A program made the position numbers and the translations under genes. A model generated the notes under the pieces. The model did not search any database. It was given only the letters and a program-made list of their open reading frames with translations, and was not told where the DNA came from. A stretch of 8,350 bases of DNA from Oligoflexales bacterium (lineage in GTDB: Bacteria; Bdellovibrionota; Oligoflexia; Oligoflexales; Oligoflexaceae): assembly GCA_015232735.1 (NCBI GenBank), contig JADFZC010000097.1, forward strand, positions 1 through 8,350, in the 5' to 3' direction. Shown here one piece after another: positions 6,020 to 8,350 of this stretch (its first letter is position 1; every line of letters begins with the position of its first letter).

Positions 6020-7483
6020 TCAATTAAACAACTTTAAAAAACCCCTTAGTTTGCTTTTAAACTCATAAATACTATTAATTCCTACTAGCTGCTTAAATGC
6101 ATAATTAGGTCTTAAATAAAATTTTCTATAAGCTTGTTTATGAATTTTTATTAATTGACTTGTTGATAAAAACTCTACCCAATGATCAACAGTAAAATTC
6201 TCTGTCGGTTTACAAGAAAATTCAGACCAACGAGCTGGATTAATTAAGCCCTTTTCAGCAGCCATATCATATATCCTAGTATTTGGGTATAACGATAAAA
6301 TTCCAATTTGTGCATAATCAGGATTCAATTCGATTAAAAAATCAATATTCTTAAATATATCTTCCTTTGATCTTTCAAATGGCAAACCAATCATAAAATC
6401 TGCTATAGTTTTAATTCCAAATTCACTACACAATCTAAAAGCATTCCTTATTTGATCAATTGTTGTGTTTTTATTTAAAAACATTAAGCCTTCATTTGTT
6501 CCTGTTTCAACCCCGAAAGAGATCATTCGGCAACCAGATTTCTTCGCTCTACATAATGATTCCCTTGTTACTGAATTTACCCTGCCTCGAAAATCCCAAG
6601 GGAATTTTAGTTTCCGTTTATCTATTTCTTCGCAAATATTAATTAGACGCATTGGAGAAATATTAAAAAGATCATCATAAAAATGGACTTCCTGATAACC
6701 TTGGTTCAAACATGCTTCAACCTCGTCAATAACGAGTTTTGCATCTCTTTTTCTGTATTTTTTTATTGGAACATCGCAAAAAATACACTGATAAGGACAA
6801 CCACGACTTGTTATAATCGTTGCTAACTTATTACTAACTCCAACTATACTATGATAATTTATATGTTTAATATAGTCTCTATTGGGTTGTGGTAATTCGT
6901 CAATTTCTTCAATAAAAGCTGGAGGAACAGCCATTTTTCCTAAATAACGAGAATCATCAAATGATTTATTTTTCCATATAGCGATAGACTTTTTGGTATA
7001 TACACCAGGAATGTCTATGGGCTCCTTTCCATAACGGATGTATTCAATCAGAATTGAAAAAGCTTTTTCACCTTCACCAACAACAATAGAATCTACTCCT
7101 TCCAATCCGACCGCCTCAAACGGAAAAGCCGTCGCATGAGGACCACCAAGACAGATATGAATAGCCGGAAATTCACATCGAACTGTTCGTATTACAAATA
7201 GAATATCGACTAAAAGGGCAGTAAAAGAAGTAATACCTATAACATCAGGCTTTATATCTTTAATATAATCAAATAACATTTTATGAGAATATTTTTCCGC
7301 AACACAATCCTTGAAAAACAAATCATCTCCGGTTTTCAATTTTTCCAGATATGAAAGTACATATAACGCCCCTAGAGGAGGGAAAAAACCAAAATCATCA
7401 GGTTCAATAAATCTTTCCCCTTTTTCATTAGGATATTCTAATACAGGTTTTTCAGCAGGAGGATTTATAATTAGAATTTTCAT
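6020..7483 (-). CDS. B12-binding domain radical SAM protein (BchE-like layout), substrate unknown
   Basis: A 487-residue protein, typical length for this family. It opens with MKILIINPPA, the common first strand of these proteins, and FFPPLGALYVLSYL at 33-46. The B12 domain covers about 1-150 with IGITSF at 82-87, GGPHATAFP at 113-121 and GEGE at 136-139, without a DxHxxG cobalamin ligand motif (KDCVAEK near 58-64 stands at that place). The radical SAM domain covers about 218-430 with CPYQCIFC (Cys229, Cys233, Cys236), HFYDD at 267-271, GVETGT at 324-329 and MIGLPFE at 364-370. The start ATG is preceded by AAAGG about 12 bases upstream, a slightly long spacing. It follows the aminotransferase gene by 31 bases and so is its operon partner. 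It is not a close copy of the radical SAM protein on the other strand: loops and tails differ. The substrate is unknown; a modified sugar or glycan lipid is a context-based guess. Confidence 0.88.
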   Translation of the reverse strand: MKILIINPPAEKPVLEYPNEKGERFIEPDDFGFFPPLGALYVLSYLEKLKTGDDLFFKDCVAEKYSHKMLFDYIKDIKPDVIGITSFTALLVDILFVIRTVRCEFPAIHICLGGPHATAFPFEAVGLEGVDSIVVGEGEKAFSILIEYIRYGKEPIDIPGVYTKKSIAIWKNKSFDDSRYLGKMAVPPAFIEEIDELPQPNRDYIKHINYHSIVGVSNKLATIITSRGCPYQCIFCDVPIKKYRKRDAKLVIDEVEACLNQGYQEVHFYDDLFNISPMRLINICEEIDKRKLKFPWDFRGRVNSVTRESLCRAKKSGCRMISFGVETGTNEGLMFLNKNTTIDQIRNAFRLCSEFGIKTIADFMIGLPFERSKEDIFKNIDFLIELNPDYAQIGILSLYPNTRIYDMAAEKGLINPARWSEFSCKPTENFTVDHWVEFLSTSQLIKIHKQAYRKFYLRPNYAFKQLVGINSIYEFKSKLRGFLKLFN

Positions 7484-7514
7484 TAAGTAAATTTAACCTT
7501 TCTTACTTTAAAAC

Positions 7515-8350
7515 TTATGCATTATAACCAGTATAATTCATACAAATTTCCGATACATAATCAATATCCTCATTACTCAAACTGTAAAATGTCGGAATAT
7601 TAATGCCCAGCGAATGTACCTTGTGAGTTACAGGTGTATTTGCACGAGAATAAATCCCCATATCAGAAATTGGATAAAAATATGGACGACAATCCACTCC
7701 ATTTTTTTTCAAATAATCCATAAAATCATTCCTACGAATTTCATTAAAATTATTACACTCCAAACAAATCAACCAATAGACATTTTCTGCCCATGGTTGT
7801 CGTCTATTTAAAGTTAAATATTTATACTCTCCTAAATTATTTTTGTACCGTTCAAAAACCCGCTTTCTATCAGCAATAAGCTCTGAAGCACGCTCCATCT
7901 GAGCACATCCTATCGCAGCTTGTATGTTAGTCATACGATAATTGAAGCCAATAATTTCATGCCAGTATTTTTTTTCCTTCGACATTGCATGATCTCGAAG
8001 AGTCCGTAATCTTAAATATAAAGACTCATCGTTTGTCGTTACCATTCCACCTTCACCAGTAGTAATAATTTTATTCCCATAAAAGCTAAATGTTCCACAA
8101 ATACCCCACGAACCAACTGATCGCCCAAAAATCTTTGCTCCATGGGCTTCCGCAGCATCCTCAATTATATGTAAACCATATCGCTGTGCAATTTCCATAA
8201 TTTTATTCATTTGAGCCGGATGACCATAAACATGAACCGGAATTATTGCCTTTATTTTACGCTTTGTTCTTTTATTTATAGAAAAACCTTTCCTAAAAAT
8301 AGTTTCTTTTAGAATAAATTCTCTAGTTTTATTTACATCTATATTATAAA
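7515..8350 (-). CDS. DegT/DnrJ/EryC1/StrS family sugar aminotransferase, 5'-truncated by window edge
   Basis: The reading frame is open to the right edge; 277 C-terminal residues are visible of a family of about 365-390, so about 100 N-terminal residues lie outside. An ATG at 8210 is internal, because conserved sequence (AIIPVHVYGHPAQMNKIMEI) runs across it. Numbered from the edge: the PLP-pyridine pair EDAAEAHGA at 63-71 (Asp64), the Schiff-base lysine in SFYGNK (Lys93), followed by GEGGM at 98-102, then RPYFYPI near 203-209. Known role: PLP-dependent transfer of an amino group from glutamate to a 4-keto (or 3-keto) nucleotide sugar in the cytoplasm. The FYGNK-ITTGEGG form is what I recall from perosamine-synthase-like (Per/RfbE) members, whereas PseC enzymes usually have FHPVK, so I do not call it pseC. 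It leads the minus-strand pair and supplies an amino sugar to the same or a neighbouring glycan. Confidence 0.9.
   Translation of the reverse strand, partial: YNIDVNKTREFILKETIFRKGFSINKRTKRKIKAIIPVHVYGHPAQMNKIMEIAQRYGLHIIEDAAEAHGAKIFGRSVGSWGICGTFSFYGNKIITTGEGGMVTTNDESLYLRLRTLRDHAMSKEKKYWHEIIGFNYRMTNIQAAIGCAQMERASELIADRKRVFERYKNNLGEYKYLTLNRRQPWAENVYWLICLECNNFNEIRRNDFMDYLKKNGVDCRPYFYPISDMGIYSRANTPVTHKVHSLGINIPTFYSLSNEDIDYVSEICMNYTGYNA

Noticed and set aside
7614..7811. A 65-residue plus-strand frame opposite the aminotransferase gene
   Set aside because: It lies wholly antisense to conserved aminotransferase sequence and has no motif or ribosome site.
7515..8350. Calling the aminotransferase pseC to complete a Pse pathway
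   Set aside because: Its lysine motif is SFYGNK followed by ITTGEGG, unlike the FHPVK form expected for PseC, and it is on the opposite strand in a different operon.

Overview
This is an AT-rich bacterial window that looks like the inside of a surface-glycan locus (lipopolysaccharide, capsule, S-layer or flagellin glycan). Gene density is high, Shine-Dalgarno sites of the AGGAG/GAGG type precede several starts, and two cobalamin-binding radical SAM proteins hint at an anaerobic or microaerobic host. Nothing in the window fixes the phylum, so I do not name one. No RNA gene, transposase, CRISPR array or replication origin is visible, and both edges cut through genes.

Positions 1-5927 hold a plus-strand run of five tightly packed genes: (1) the 3' part of a PseB-type UDP-GlcNAc 4,6-dehydratase; (2) a PseF-type CMP-pseudaminic acid cytidylyltransferase; (3) a B12-binding radical SAM protein that overlaps pseF by ATGA; (4) a large polytopic membrane protein with a C-terminal soluble domain, most like a GT-C type glycosyltransferase; (5) a GT2 enzyme of the DPM1 type (polyprenyl-phosphate sugar synthase). 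Gaps are -4 to about 38 bases, so this is probably one operon. Positions 8350-6020 hold a convergent minus-strand pair: the 3' part of a DegT/DnrJ/EryC1/StrS sugar aminotransferase, then a second, different B12-binding radical SAM protein. The two units meet in a 92-base AT-rich gap that contains a hairpin with a T-tract on the minus strand.

Taken together (inference): the left operon begins and activates a nonulosonic acid (PseB is the first step, PseF the last before transfer), while genes 4 and 5 look like a supply-and-use pair in which gene 5 loads a sugar on polyprenyl phosphate at the inner membrane face and gene 4 transfers it on the outer face. The aminotransferase on the right makes an amino sugar from a 4-keto nucleotide sugar. 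The two radical SAM proteins are the unexplained part. They may carry out a B12-dependent modification of the glycan or its lipid carrier, such as methylation at an unactivated carbon.

The points most worth a second look are the two convergent B12 radical SAM genes, the translational coupling of one of them to pseF, and an eight-G tract early in the GT-C gene whose gain or loss of one base would truncate the protein, as in phase-variable glycan loci.
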